A DNA stretch of 64,000 bases from Cesiribacter sp. SM1 (GTDB lineage Bacteria > Bacteroidota > Bacteroidia > Cytophagales > Cyclobacteriaceae), in NCBI RefSeq assembly GCF_020178975.1, contig NZ_JAHXBU010000007.1, positions 1 to 64,000 of the forward strand, read 5' to 3'. The notes under the pieces were generated by a model. The model saw only the letters and a program-made list of their open reading frames with translations, searched no databases and was not told the DNA's origin. The position numbers were made by a program, and so were the translations under genes. Numbering within the stretch: position 1 is the stretch's first letter; every line of letters begins with the position of its first letter. Below are positions 15,476-25,005 of the stretch, piece by piece.

Positions 15476-17128
15476 TTATTTTCTGAATGCCTTGTACTGG
15501 TTGATCAGGCCGTTTGTAGAGCTGTCGTGTGAGCTGATCTCTTCTTCATTAGTAAGCTCCGGCAGGATCTTCTTTGCCAGTTGCTTGCCCAGCTCTACGC
15601 CCCACTGATCGAAGCTGTAGATGTTCCAGATGACGCCCTGCACAAATATTTTGTGCTCGTACATGGCAATAAGGCTGCCAAGGGTTCTGGGATCCAGCTT
15701 TCTGAACAGAATAGAGTTGGTGGGCCTGTTGCCTTCAAAAACCTTGAATGATTTAAGGGCTGCAATGGTCTCTTCAGAGGCTTTCTCTTTCTTAAGCTCT
15801 GCAAGCACCTCATCTTCGGCTTTGCCATTCATCAGTGCCTCTGTCTGGGCAAAGAAGTTAGCCAGCAGTTTAGGGTGGTGGTCGCCGATAGGGTTATGGC
15901 TGATGGCAGGTGCCAGAAAATCGCACGGAATTAACTTGGTGCCCTGGTGAATCAGCTGGTAGAAAGCATGCTGGCCGTTGGTGCCGGGCTCACCCCAGAT
16001 AATGGGACCTGTCTGGTAATTTACCCTGTTGCCGTTACGGTCTACCGACTTGCCGTTGCTTTCCATATCGCCCTGCTGGAAATAGGCCGCAAAGCGGTGC
16101 ATGTACTGGTCGTAGGGGAGCAGTGCATGCGATTCGGCCTCAAAGAAGTTGTTGTACCATACACCCAGCATGGCCAGAATGACGGGTATGTTGGTTTCAA
16201 AGCTTTCGCTTTTGAAGTGCTGGTCCATGGCATGTGCACCCTCCAGCATGGCTTTAAAGTTCTCGTAACCAATGGTGCAGGCAATGGAAAGGCCAATAGC
16301 CGACCATAGGGAGTACCGGCCGCCAACCCAATCCCAGAACTCAAACATATTTTGGGTATCGATACCAAATTCAGCTACGGCCTGTGCATTGGTAGAGATG
16401 GCCACAAAATGTTTTTTGATATGCTCCTTATCGCCGGCATGCTGCAGGAACCAGTCGCGTGCCGAGTGGGCATTGGTCATGGTTTCCTGTGTGGTAAATG
16501 TTTTGGAAGCGATCATGAACAGGGTAGTTTCAGGATCTGTCTTCTTCAGGGTTTCGGCAATATGCGTGCCATCTACATTAGATACAAAATGGATATCGAT
16601 GTTGGCTTTTTTGTAAGGCTTAAGCGCCTCAGTAACCATAACCGGTCCCAGATCTGAACCACCAATACCAATGTTTACGATGGTGTTGATAGGCTTGCCT
16701 GTATAGCCCTTCCAGTTGCCTTCAATAACAGCATTAGAAAACTCCTCCATTTGCTTTAGCACCCGGTTTACCTCTGGCATGACGTCTTCGTCATCTACCC
16801 TGATAGGGGTATTAGACTGGTTGCGCAGGGCAATGTGTAAAACAGAGCGGTTTTCGGTGAAGTTGATTTTTTCACCGCTAAACATAGCTGCTATGGCATT
16901 GCCAAGCTGACACTCACGGGCAAGCTCAATAAGCAGCTTCATTGTTTCTTCTGTAATCCTGTTTTTAGAGTAGTCAATCAGGATATCTTCAAAACGCAGG
17001 CTAAACTTATTGAATCTTTCAGGATCTGCAGAGAACAACGCACTCAGGTGTTTGGGCTTTATATGATCGTGGTGCTCCTGTAGTTTTATCCAAGCTTCGG
17101 TAATAGTAGGATTTGTTTTAGGAAACAT
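15476..17128 (-). CDS. pgi: Glucose-6-phosphate isomerase
   Basis: Interconverts glucose 6-phosphate and fructose 6-phosphate in glycolysis and gluconeogenesis. At 550 residues it has the normal length of the long bacterial form. Family signatures are visible: [11 protein letters not shown] (near 152-162), the phosphate-binding [39 protein letters not shown], and the C-terminal [19 protein letters not shown] with the catalytic Lys. It is transcribed alone toward the deaminase terminator. The gluconate genes upstream on the same strand are separated from it by the opposing deaminase gene. Confidence 0.97.
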   Translation of the reverse strand: MFPKTNPTITEAWIKLQEHHDHIKPKHLSALFSADPERFNKFSLRFEDILIDYSKNRITEETMKLLIELARECQLGNAIAAMFSGEKINFTENRSVLHIALRNQSNTPIRVDDEDVMPEVNRVLKQMEEFSNAVIEGNWKGYTGKPINTIVNIGIGGSDLGPVMVTEALKPYKKANIDIHFVSNVDGTHIAETLKKTDPETTLFMIASKTFTTQETMTNAHSARDWFLQHAGDKEHIKKHFVAISTNAQAVAEFGIDTQNMFEFWDWVGGRYSLWSAIGLSIACTIGYENFKAMLEGAHAMDQHFKSESFETNIPVILAMLGVWYNNFFEAESHALLPYDQYMHRFAAYFQQGDMESNGKSVDRNGNRVNYQTGPIIWGEPGTNGQHAFYQLIHQGTKLIPCDFLAPAISHNPIGDHHPKLLANFFAQTEALMNGKAEDEVLAELKKEKASEETIAALKSFKVFEGNRPTNSILFRKLDPRTLGSLIAMYEHKIFVQGVIWNIYSFDQWGVELGKQLAKKILPELTNEEEISSHDSSTNGLINQYKAFRK

Positions 17129-17375
17129 GGCAGTATTGCTGACTTAATATATAATATTTTGGAGGTGCCAATTTATAAAGAAGTAATACGTAATGAAATA
17201 AAGAATAGGAAAGAATACTACATTGTTTGCCAATACTACTATAAAGAAAGGGCTGCAGTGGCTGCAGCCCTGAAAGGCATCAAGTAGATCTTTAAAGCAA
17301 CAGGCATAGCAGGGGTGAAAACAACAGGGTTACGCAAATTGCCACCCGCACATAAGCGCCCTGCAGGCTTTACGA

Positions 17376-18971
17376 TTAGCGAAGCTCCAGCTGGCTTTCA
17401 AGCTCCTCTATTCGTTGGATATACTCCTTTTCCTTACGGTGCATTTCTTCCTGTGTGGCAGAAAGCTCTTCCATATTCTGCCGCATTTCTTCTTCCTGCG
17501 ACTTCATTTCTTCGGCCATCTGCTGGGCGCTTTGCAGCAGGCGCCTGGTCATTTCATTGGTTTTGGCTGTAGATACGGCAGCGGCAACAAACTCACCTAC
17601 TTTCTCCAGAAATTCTATCTGGAACTTATCATACACCACAAAGCTGGCAATCTCTATAATTACCTGCACTTCGTCGTTGTACTTCATGGGTACAACCAGC
17701 AGACAGGTAGGGGTAGCATCACCAAGCCCGGAGGTAATGCGGGTATACCCTTTTGGGATTTCAGTTAGTAAAATGGTTTCAGCCTCCAGGTATGCCTGCC
17801 CAACCAGGCCTTCACCAATTTCTATCCTGGTAGAGATGTATTTTTGCCTGTTAAAGGCGTAACAGGCTGCCATGTCTATTGAAGTAGCGCTGGTATCTTC
17901 ATCTTTGTTAACCACAAAAAAGCCACCCTGTTGTGCCTTTAAATATTTAACCAGGTACACAATGGTGCTGTTGGCCAAGGTTTCTATGCTTTCCTGGTTG
18001 TTTCTGATGAGCTCCGAAATTTCTGTAAGGCCACGGCTGATCCATTGTCTTCTTTCTTCCTCCACTTTTACCGATTTCATCTGATCGCGCATTTTTACCA
18101 GTGCTCCTGCCAGGCTTTCCTGGTTTAGCGCAATGTTGTCCTGAGTAAGCCCGTTCCATTCAACATCATAGGTACCCGCTGCAACCTGGTTTACAAAATC
18201 AGCTGCCTTCCTGGAATTATCGATATAGCTGTTGATCAGCTGATATTCATTGTTGATAGTAATAGGCTCTCCTGAATTGAAGTTGTATTTCCTGTTGTTA
18301 TGCTCCAGCTCAATGAATAGTTTCTTCCTGTTTTTCTCCGTTCTGTTCAATACATAAACAATAAACCCAAGGCTGGGTAAGCTAAAGAACAAGAGCACCA
18401 GCATAATCCAGATACTGCCCGATGAGGCTTTGTCATAGTCCTGTTTGGCTTCACTGCTCAGGCCCTTTTCAAAGGCTGAGAGTTGCTTGAAGAAGTTCTG
18501 GTAAATAGACCATGCCTCGTATCCTTTGTCCTGCACAATCATTTCCTTTACCTTTTCTGTTTCGCCCCTGTCTACAGCGGCTACTACCTCATCGCAGAAA
18601 CTGTGATAAGCAAGCATGGCTTTTTTCAGGTTCTGAAAATCTTCAGATTTGAAATTTTGCTGCCTCAGCAGTTTATCCAGCTCGTCGAAAGCAGGCAGCG
18701 TTTCTCCGGTTGCCTCTTTATAATGCCGCAGATGGGCAGGATCGGCAGTGATGGCATATGCCCGCAAACCCAGGTCTATGGCTTGCAGGTTGTTCAGGAT
18801 AAAATCAGCTTTTACCAGCGTTTGTTCGCTCAACTCCTGCTGTTGAGTGGTTCTGATCATGATCGTGCGGTTCTCAATCACCAGAAGGGTGCTAAAAATT
18901 ATAAGTACCAGCACCAGTGATGCCAGAACCGCCACTACATTCTTTCTGATAATCTTTTTGATTGAGTTCAT
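17376..18971 (-). CDS. CHASE3-GAF membrane sensor without kinase domain
   Basis: 531 residues. A signal-anchor helix (about 13-31), a periplasmic four-helix CHASE3-type sensor with DLGLRAYAITADPAHL, a second membrane helix (about 188-208), a HAMP-like linker, a GAF domain (about 315-465) with GEGLVGQAYLEAETILLTEIP, and a charged coiled coil to the end. No histidine kinase, cyclase or methyl-accepting region follows, although the architecture is that of a kinase input module. It may pass signals to a partner by its C-terminal coiled coil. A frame-shift is not evident, and the stop is clean. No partner kinase is adjacent. Confidence 0.8.
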   Translation of the reverse strand: MNSIKKIIRKNVVAVLASLVLVLIIFSTLLVIENRTIMIRTTQQQELSEQTLVKADFILNNLQAIDLGLRAYAITADPAHLRHYKEATGETLPAFDELDKLLRQQNFKSEDFQNLKKAMLAYHSFCDEVVAAVDRGETEKVKEMIVQDKGYEAWSIYQNFFKQLSAFEKGLSSEAKQDYDKASSGSIWIMLVLLFFSLPSLGFIVYVLNRTEKNRKKLFIELEHNNRKYNFNSGEPITINNEYQLINSYIDNSRKAADFVNQVAAGTYDVEWNGLTQDNIALNQESLAGALVKMRDQMKSVKVEEERRQWISRGLTEISELIRNNQESIETLANSTIVYLVKYLKAQQGGFFVVNKDEDTSATSIDMAACYAFNRQKYISTRIEIGEGLVGQAYLEAETILLTEIPKGYTRITSGLGDATPTCLLVVPMKYNDEVQVIIEIASFVVYDKFQIEFLEKVGEFVAAAVSTAKTNEMTRRLLQSAQQMAEEMKSQEEEMRQNMEELSATQEEMHRKEKEYIQRIEELESQLELR

Positions 18972-19750
18972 GTGGGCACAGATATTTTATTGATGAGGGT
19001 TAAGAGAGGAAATCATATATCATCTTATAAAAATAATAAGTAATTGGTGGCTGTATATTTTGTTGTCAGGAGCTACTGCAGGCAGCATGACAGTAAACGA
19101 TTGTTTACTGTTGAATGCATCTTTAATTGTTGCTTTTTTCACTCCACAATACTAATGGCAGCCAACAGATGGGGATCTTATGGGAGCAGCGGGAAATATT
19201 ATTATTTACAGAGCCTTATGCAATTGAATATATCAATGTTGCAAGGCTGATTTAGTAAGCCAGCTTATATGCCGTAAACACTGATATGATATCACAGAAG
19301 TAATGTTTATTGATGAATAGCAGATTACTGGGCAGCCATGGTTAGTCTTGAAGTTACTTTTACACTGTCTCTAACGGTTGCATATGTTTTAGCTGTTCTT
19401 CTGACACAAGGGTAAAACAGCTGTATGAAATCTTGTAAGAAGGCTGAAAAAGGGTTTGTGGACTAGGCTAAGATCAGAATCCCTGCCAATCAACAAAAAT
19501 ACCCGGCAGAGATGCTGTAATCATGTGTATGAGGCACAAAAGGAGGGGCATGAGGATGCACCCACCAGGAGCAGCACCCAAGATGGTGCCTGTAATTGAC
19601 TTGCTGTGCAGGGGGCACTTACTTTCGTAGCCCGTAAAAACAAGAACAGCCCTGAATTTGTATTCAGGGCTGTTTTTAAACTGTATCATCATCCCTACAT
19701 TGAATTAGCTGGGAGATGCAATATGTTTGCAGTGTTGATTTTACAGGTGC
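18972..19750. other. Long intergenic region
   Basis: No protein gene supported in 779 nt; the short open frames show no motif. A hairpin with T runs on both sides lies at 19645-19674. A small RNA between about 19260 and 19640 ending there is possible, but no promoter was recognised. Confidence 0.35.
19645..19674. terminator. Terminator downstream of sucC
   Basis: AACAGCCCTGAA (19645-19656) pairs perfectly with TTCAGGGCTGTT (19663-19674), with T runs on both strands. Confidence 0.8.
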
Positions 19751-20968
19751 TTAGGCGCCCTGTAAAGCTTCTTTAACACGGTCGGCAGCATCTTTCAGTA
19801 CAACTGCAGATTTTACCTTCAGGCCACTCTCATCAATAATGCGGGCGCCTTCTTCTGCATTAGTACCCTGCAGGCGTACAATAATTGGTACGCGGATATC
19901 ACCTATTTTTTTGTAGGCTTCCACCACACCGTTGGCAACACGGTCGCAACGAACAATACCACCAAAGATGTTGATCAATATGGCTTTAACGTTAGGGTCT
20001 TTCAGGATAATGCGGAAACCGGCTTCAACAGTTTGTGCATTTGCTCCGCCTCCAACATCCAGGAAGTTGGCAGGCTCACCGCCAGAAAGCTTGATGATGT
20101 CCATGGTAGCCATGGCCAGGCCTGCGCCATTTACCATACAGCCTACGTTACCATCCAGCTTCACGTAGTTAAGTCCGCTTTCGCCGGCTTCTACCTCTAA
20201 AGGATCTTCTTCGCTTACATCACGCATTTCAGCCAGGTCTTTGTGGCGGTAAAGTGCGTTATCATCGATGTTCACTTTGGCATCAACGGCCAGGATCTGC
20301 TCATCAGATGTTTTCAGAACCGGGTTGATCTCGAACTGGGAGGCATCTGAATTGATGTAGGCATTGTAGAGGGAGGTGATGAATTTCACCATCTCTTTTT
20401 GTGCTTTGCCTTCCAGACCTAATTTGAAAGCAACTTTGCTGGCCTGGAACGGGCGCAGGCCAATGGCAGGGTCTATCCACTCCTTGATGATCTTCTCTGG
20501 CGTATGCTCTGCTACCTCCTCGATATCCATACCGCCCTCGGTAGATGCCATAATTACGTTACGGCTTTTGGCGCGGTCTAGCAGAATAGAAAGATAATAT
20601 TCTTTTGGCTTATGCTCGCCAGGGTAGTACACATCCTGGGCAATAAGCACTTTGTTTACTTTTTTGCCTTCGGCACCAGTCTGGATGGTAACCAGCGTGC
20701 CACCAAGGATGCCTTTTGCTTTTTCAGGTACTTCGTCGAGGCTCTTGGCCAGTACAACACCGTTAGAGCCGGTTTCCTGTACTTTGCCCTTACCACGACC
20801 ACCTGCATGGATTTGTGCTTTTACCACATACCAGCTGGTGCCGGTTTCTTCGTGCAGTTTCTGAGCTACCTGCTTTGCCTCTTCCGGGGTTTCAGCTACG
20901 TAGCCTTCCTGCACTTTCACACCCCATTTTTTCAGGAGTTCCTTTCCCTGATATTCGTGTATGTTCAT
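19751..20968 (-). CDS. sucC: Succinyl-CoA synthetase, beta subunit (ADP-forming)
   Basis: TCA-cycle enzyme that couples succinyl-CoA cleavage to nucleoside triphosphate synthesis as an alpha-beta complex. The 405 residues start with [17 protein letters not shown], continue with the ATP-grasp domain ([17 protein letters not shown]) and end with the CoA-binding domain holding [17 protein letters not shown] and [15 protein letters not shown]. The alpha subunit gene (sucD) is not adjacent, so the two are encoded apart, as is common in Bacteroidota. The succinyl-CoA it handles is also the co-substrate of the CoA-transferase encoded at 34025-35447. Confidence 0.97.
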   Translation of the reverse strand: MNIHEYQGKELLKKWGVKVQEGYVAETPEEAKQVAQKLHEETGTSWYVVKAQIHAGGRGKGKVQETGSNGVVLAKSLDEVPEKAKGILGGTLVTIQTGAEGKKVNKVLIAQDVYYPGEHKPKEYYLSILLDRAKSRNVIMASTEGGMDIEEVAEHTPEKIIKEWIDPAIGLRPFQASKVAFKLGLEGKAQKEMVKFITSLYNAYINSDASQFEINPVLKTSDEQILAVDAKVNIDDNALYRHKDLAEMRDVSEEDPLEVEAGESGLNYVKLDGNVGCMVNGAGLAMATMDIIKLSGGEPANFLDVGGGANAQTVEAGFRIILKDPNVKAILINIFGGIVRCDRVANGVVEAYKKIGDIRVPIIVRLQGTNAEEGARIIDESGLKVKSAVVLKDAADRVKEALQGA

Positions 20969-21084
20969 CCGTGCTAAAAATTTTTTTGCCCGAATCTACG
21001 GCTTATCCGGCAGGTTTACAAACCAGATGGCCACGATAAAGGGGCCGGCTGGTTTTAATTGCTGATCTGTAGCAGATTTTAAGG

Positions 21085-21531
21085 TCAGGGTTTTCGGTTA
21101 TGCCTGATGATCACTTCATCATTTTCAAATACCAGCTGACCGGCTTTGTTCATGTATGCGTTAAAGCTTGTTGTGGCAGAGTCGCTGCAGTGGAAGGTGA
21201 TATAGTTATGGGCATCCAGCGACCATTGCCCTCCTACAGGCAGGCGTTTTCCCCTGCTTGCGGGCTCGTCTTCAGAGTCGTTTATGTAATAGGAGTGATC
21301 TGCGTTGATCTGCAGGCTTAACACATAGTAGCAGTCCCACTCTGTAACAACGCCCTTTGCAGGGTCTTCGAACATGAAATTATTAGCCTTTTGTTTTTTA
21401 TAAACTGCCAGCCACTCGCCTGTAACTGTTTCTGCAAGCGGTATCTGCGGCGCACCTTCAGTATCTTTTTCGCAGGAAAAAGAAGAGGCCAAGCAAAAAG
21501 ATAAAAAAAGCCTGATGAGGTACTTCATCAT
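21085..21531 (-). CDS. Hypothetical lipoprotein, lipocalin-like
   Basis: 148 residues with a lipoprotein signal (Leu-Ala-Ser-Ser-Phe-Ser-Cys, Cys19) followed by an acidic stretch. The mature part reads TVTGEWLAVY...DCYYVLSLQINADHSYYIND...GQWSLDAHNYITFHC, the alternating pattern of a small beta barrel such as the Bacteroidota lipocalin-like domain. Ligand and role are unknown. It is the last of three small lipoprotein genes on this strand (21085-22510), spaced by about 100 nt each, and they may be co-expressed. Confidence 0.75.
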   Translation of the reverse strand: MMKYLIRLFLSFCLASSFSCEKDTEGAPQIPLAETVTGEWLAVYKKQKANNFMFEDPAKGVVTEWDCYYVLSLQINADHSYYINDSEDEPASRGKRLPVGGQWSLDAHNYITFHCSDSATTSFNAYMNKAGQLVFENDEVIIRHNRKP

Positions 21532-21640
21532 TAAAAATGCTTAAAAGCCGGTATATTGGGCGTTGATAAAATAAATCAGGGGAGCAGGCAGACTTCTGGT
21601 TTATTGTATTGTGAATTCTCTCTGCTCTTCCTTCAGCTGT

Positions 21641-22099
21641 TTAAATTCCTGATAATTTTATTTCCAGATCTTCGGTTACAGCCTTTATGTGGCAGCAGTC
21701 GTGGCCTATGACAAACACCCTGTTCACCACTTCCTTGCCATTTTTGAATCCTACAAATTCTATGGGGGTACCATCGGCGCTAATGCTGCGGAGCTGGCTG
21801 TCGGTGAGGATGGGATAGTAGCCATTACCTGCAGGTTCGCTGCCCTGCCAGCTGTCCCAGGTGTATTTCTCGCCGCTTACAATGTTTTTACTGTAGAAGC
21901 TGTCGAGTACTACAGCTTCGCCAATGCTGTTGGTTATATGAGCGTGTACGCTTACAAAAACCTCGGTGCACACAAGGTCCTGCGGGCATTGGGTTTCCTG
22001 AGAAGGCTCGGTTAAAAGCATCTCTTCGGCAGGCTCTTTTTCGCAGGTATGCCCCATGAACAGCAAAGTAAGGGGAATAAGAAAAGCTAAGGGTTTCAT
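21641..22099 (-). CDS. Hypothetical lipoprotein, Cys-rich
   Basis: 152 residues with a short signal peptide and a lipobox-like end (MGHTCEKEP, Cys19). The mature part carries five further Cys, including the neighbouring pair in GHDCCHIKAV and the CPQDLVCTEVF segment, so disulfide bonds in the periplasm or at the surface are likely. No family recognised. The -2 residue (His) is unusual for a lipobox, so secretion without lipidation is possible. The neighbouring genes on both sides are also small lipoproteins. Confidence 0.7.
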   Translation of the reverse strand: MKPLAFLIPLTLLFMGHTCEKEPAEEMLLTEPSQETQCPQDLVCTEVFVSVHAHITNSIGEAVVLDSFYSKNIVSGEKYTWDSWQGSEPAGNGYYPILTDSQLRSISADGTPIEFVGFKNGKEVVNRVFVIGHDCCHIKAVTEDLEIKLSGI

Positions 22100-22177
22100 A
22101 GCAGTTAGAAGTTAGATAGACTAATGTTCTGTTCCGTCTTTTTCGAAAGACAAGCACTGCTATGAAAGGGTTGGCTG

Positions 22178-22510
22178 CTAAAGCGGGGATATTTCAATTA
22201 TTTTGATGGAGCTGCTGTATCGGGTAGGCATCATGCCGCAGGTGTATTCCTGGGGCTCTTCCAATATTTCGTAGGTGAGCTGTACCTGCTGTACCTCCTG
22301 CTCCTGGAAAGAGTCAGGTATTACCTCTTCATTGCTGGGTTTGTACTCCTTGCCGTCTATATCAAGAAAATAACCACAGCCATCTGCTGCAAGCATACCA
22401 GTCCAGCGAAGAGTTGCGTTGGTGCTGTGGGTTTCTTTTGTGCTGTTGCAGGAAAACAGGCCTGGCAGCAGGCAAGCCATAAGCATGGAAGAAAATACAA
22501 TTCGTTTCAT
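22178..22510 (-). CDS. Hypothetical small lipoprotein
   Basis: 110 residues. Lipoprotein signal MKRIVFSSMLMACLLPGLFSCNST with Cys21 as lipidation site. The rest is a short acidic domain with GCGYFLDIDGKEYKPSNEE and a pair of Cys (GCGYF and TCGMM) that could form a disulfide. Family unknown. First of the three-lipoprotein run and divergent from the LolD-like ATPase gene, whose transport system could in principle sort lipoproteins; this link is suggestive only. Confidence 0.7.
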   Translation of the reverse strand: MKRIVFSSMLMACLLPGLFSCNSTKETHSTNATLRWTGMLAADGCGYFLDIDGKEYKPSNEEVIPDSFQEQEVQQVQLTYEILEEPQEYTCGMMPTRYSSSIKIIEISPL

Positions 22511-22622
22511 AAAGGGGGCTTTGGGAGTTGCAGAGGCGAACTTAGTAAATAAGTAGTCATAATAATGGAATTAAGGCACAGTTTTCGTCTGCGGCTGCTT
22601 TTTTTCGTATACTTGAACCGAC

Positions 22623-23279
22623 ATGCTGAAAGCTGAGAATATTACTAAATCCTATGGTGCCCTGCAGGTACTGAAGGGAATTAACCTGCACGTGGAGCAG
22701 GGACAGATTGTATCAATTGTAGGAGCCTCCGGCGCTGGTAAAAGTACCCTGTTACATATCCTGGGCACACTGGATGTGCCCGATGGTGGTATGTTGTACA
22801 TCAATAACCAGCGGCTGCACAACAACATGAAGGCGAAGGACCTGAACCGTTTCCGTAATAAGCATATTGGCTTTATTTTTCAGTTTCACAACCTGTTGCC
22901 TGAATTTACAGCGCTGGAAAATGTGGCCATGCCCGCTTTTATTGCAGGCGACCGGCCCGAAGAGCAGATAAAAAATGATGCCAGGCTGCTGCTGGAGCGA
23001 CTGGGTCTGGCGCAGCGCCTGCACCATAAGCCAGGCCAGATGAGTGGAGGAGAGCAGCAAAGGGTTGCAGTAGCACGTGCGCTCATCAATAAACCAGCTA
23101 TTGTATTTGCCGATGAACCCAGCGGTAACCTGGATTCCCACAGTGCCGAAGAGTTGCACAAACTGTTTTTTGACCTGCGCCAGGAACTGAACCAGACATT
23201 CGTTATTGTTACACATAACGAACAGCTGGCCGACATGGCCGATTTCAAATATGAAATTGAGGATGGGGTAATTCTGTAG
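22623..23279 (+). CDS. lolD: ABC transporter ATPase, LolD-like
   Basis: Cytosolic ATPase subunit of 218 residues. Walker A is GASGAGKST (34-42), the Q-loop lies in [18 protein letters not shown], the signature is SGGEQQR (141-147), Walker B is IVFADEP with DEPSGNLDS (164-173), and the H-loop is in VIVTHNEQ. The MacB/LolD branch is indicated by [14 protein letters not shown] and SGNLDS. LolD powers release of outer-membrane lipoproteins from the inner membrane with LolC/E. No permease gene is adjacent, so the partner is elsewhere. A FtsE-like or macrolide exporter role is less likely but not excluded. Confidence 0.88.
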   Translation: MLKAENITKSYGALQVLKGINLHVEQGQIVSIVGASGAGKSTLLHILGTLDVPDGGMLYINNQRLHNNMKAKDLNRFRNKHIGFIFQFHNLLPEFTALENVAMPAFIAGDRPEEQIKNDARLLLERLGLAQRLHHKPGQMSGGEQQRVAVARALINKPAIVFADEPSGNLDSHSAEELHKLFFDLRQELNQTFVIVTHNEQLADMADFKYEIEDGVIL

Positions 23280-23294
23280 ACACTCTTTAGCTTC

Positions 23295-23759
23295 CTACCC
23301 GGCCATGTTATTTTCTATGAGCTGGTTTACCATTTCCTCTATATGCTTTTTGGCACCAAACAGCTTCTCGAATGAACTGACAATGGTGTGATTGCTATCC
23401 AGCAGATAAGTGATCCGGCGAGTAAAATTAATCAGCGGCACAGTAGCTTTATACAGCCCTGCAACATTTCCATCTTCGTCGGCAAGCAGGTGAAAAGGCA
23501 GGTTGTGTTCTTTTCTGAAGCGCTGGTGCGTTTCAACTGAGTCGCGGCTGATGCCATAAACCGGTATATCAAGGTCGCGGAAAAAATCAAAATGATCCCT
23601 GAACTCGCAGGCCTGCTGGGTACAGCCTGATGTAAAATCTTTAGGATAAAAATAAAGGATCACTGCTTTTCCTTTAGCATCCTGGTGAAGGGTGAAATCC
23701 CTGCCGTCGGTAGATGGTAATGTAAAGTTGGGTGCTTGTGTTTTTTCTTTTAATGCCAT
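23295..23759 (-). CDS. bcp: Thioredoxin-dependent peroxiredoxin, Bcp/PrxQ type
   Basis: Cytosolic thiol peroxidase of 154 residues. The peroxidatic Cys46 and the resolving Cys51 lie in FTSGCTQQACEF, the CxxxxC spacing of atypical two-Cys PrxQ enzymes. LYFYPKDFT and YGISRDSVETHQRF are family signatures. It reduces hydrogen peroxide and organic peroxides with electrons from thioredoxin. The start is set at 23759 (MALKEKTQAP) because the longer frame would begin with TTG. It converges with the LolD-like gene, with only 15 nt between the stops. Confidence 0.93.
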   Translation of the reverse strand: MALKEKTQAPNFTLPSTDGRDFTLHQDAKGKAVILYFYPKDFTSGCTQQACEFRDHFDFFRDLDIPVYGISRDSVETHQRFRKEHNLPFHLLADEDGNVAGLYKATVPLINFTRRITYLLDSNHTIVSSFEKLFGAKKHIEEMVNQLIENNMAG

Positions 23760-23988
23760 ACACAAATTTACGCTTTATTACCGGCACTGGTTATATGCTG
23801 TTGCCTGTTCTGCTTCTGCCCGAGTGCCCGAGCAGGTATGTGTTTGCTTATTAAGCAGGCTGACTACTGCTAAAAATCAGGATAACTGCTGCCCAATAAC
23901 ATGGTGACTGCTGCCTCACAGCAGTGTGGCTGCTGCCTCAACATATGCTTAATACTATACGTATACAAGGCTACTTATTATTACAGCC

Positions 23989-24183
23989 ATGAATAACGTA
24001 GAAATAAAGGGAGAGATAAACCAGATAAAAGGCAGGCAGGAACAGAAGGAAGCCAGCCGTACCGGCGATCGTTTAAAATGCATCGAAGGTAAAGAAAAAG
24101 AACTGGCAGGCCGCCTGCAGAAGGAACTTGGCAAGGACGAAGAAAACGTTCTTAAAGCCATGGACGAAGCAGAGGAAGAATAA
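23989..24183 (+). CDS. CsbD-like stress protein
   Basis: 64-residue hydrophilic protein. The order ELxGxxxxIKGRxxQK...RLKCIEGKEKELAGRLQKELGKDEE follows the CsbD domain, a small helical family induced by general stress in many bacteria. Biochemical function is unknown. Monocistronic, with a strong terminator 25 nt after the stop. Confidence 0.75.
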   Translation: MNNVEIKGEINQIKGRQEQKEASRTGDRLKCIEGKEKELAGRLQKELGKDEENVLKAMDEAEEE

Positions 24184-24208
24184 AATATCTAATAACCCAT
24201 AGTTAAGA

Positions 24209-24240
24209 GCACTTTCAGACATCCTGAAAGTGCTTTTTTT
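24209..24240 (+). terminator. Terminator of the CsbD-like gene
   Basis: GCACTTTCAG (24209-24218) pairs with CTGAAAGTGC (24224-24233), followed by seven T. Confidence 0.85.
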
Positions 24241-24483
24241 GCAAATTAAACTAATGTTTGGTTTAAGGCAGCTGCATAGCACTGTTTGACTCTTTCAATA
24301 TTTTAGTATACCTACAATTGAGGCGCCTGGGCATGTGTGAAGTTCTAAAATCAGTTAATAATGATGGATGAAGCGGCAAGCAGCGGAATAAATGCCGGTT
24401 GCCCATAAAGTTTGGCTATGGTAGCGTAAGAACTTTTGCTGCCATTTGGTTACTTTGGTGTTGGCAGACTTTAATTTTTTAGC

Positions 24484-25005
24484 ATGGCTTACACATATGA
24501 ATATCCCCGGCCTACAGTAACAGTAGATGCCATTGTATTCTGGCTGCAGCCCAACGACCTTCAGGTTTTGCTGATTAAGCGTAAGAAGGACCCTTTTGGG
24601 GGCTGCTGGGGTTTTCCAGGAGGTTTTATGGATATGAATGAGCCTCCGGAGGTGGCGGTAACACGGGAGCTGGAGGAGGAAACCGGCCTTAAGCTGCACC
24701 ACACAGTGCAGATTGGAGCCTTTGGTGCAGTAAACCGCGATCCCAGGCACCGCACTGTTTCTATCGCTTATCTGAGTGTTCTGAAAGATGATCCTGGTGC
24801 TGTTGAAGGCGCTGACGATGCCGCTGAGGCCCGCTGGTTTTCGCTGCATGATGTTCCGCTGCGGCTTGCCTTCGATCATAAAGAAATTCTCACCCAGGCA
24901 AAAGTGTTTGCAGATATGTACTTCCGCACTGCGGTGCCCGGCTCAGATGAGGCCTTTGGTCTTTCACAATCAGATATTGATCAACTCATAAACCACGTTG
25001 CTTAA
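24484..25005 (+). CDS. Nudix hydrolase
   Basis: Pyrophosphohydrolase of 173 residues. The Nudix box runs from GGFMDMNEPPEVAV to TRELEEETGL (about residues 46-68), with the REXXEE core intact. WGFPGGFMDMNEPP and the DDAAEARWFSLHDVPLRLAFDHKEIL segment place it among ADP-ribose/NAD-type pyrophosphatases of the NrtR-like N-domain group, but it lacks the C-terminal winged helix of NrtR. Substrate is not fixed by sequence. The stop and the start of the next gene share one base (TAATG), so it is co-translated with a PhzF-family protein. Confidence 0.88.
   Translation: MAYTYEYPRPTVTVDAIVFWLQPNDLQVLLIKRKKDPFGGCWGFPGGFMDMNEPPEVAVTRELEEETGLKLHHTVQIGAFGAVNRDPRHRTVSIAYLSVLKDDPGAVEGADDAAEARWFSLHDVPLRLAFDHKEILTQAKVFADMYFRTAVPGSDEAFGLSQSDIDQLINHVA

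Noticed and set aside
19474-19692. 72-residue minus-strand frame over the sucC terminator
   Set aside because: Contains the terminator stem and a non-protein-like start; shadow.
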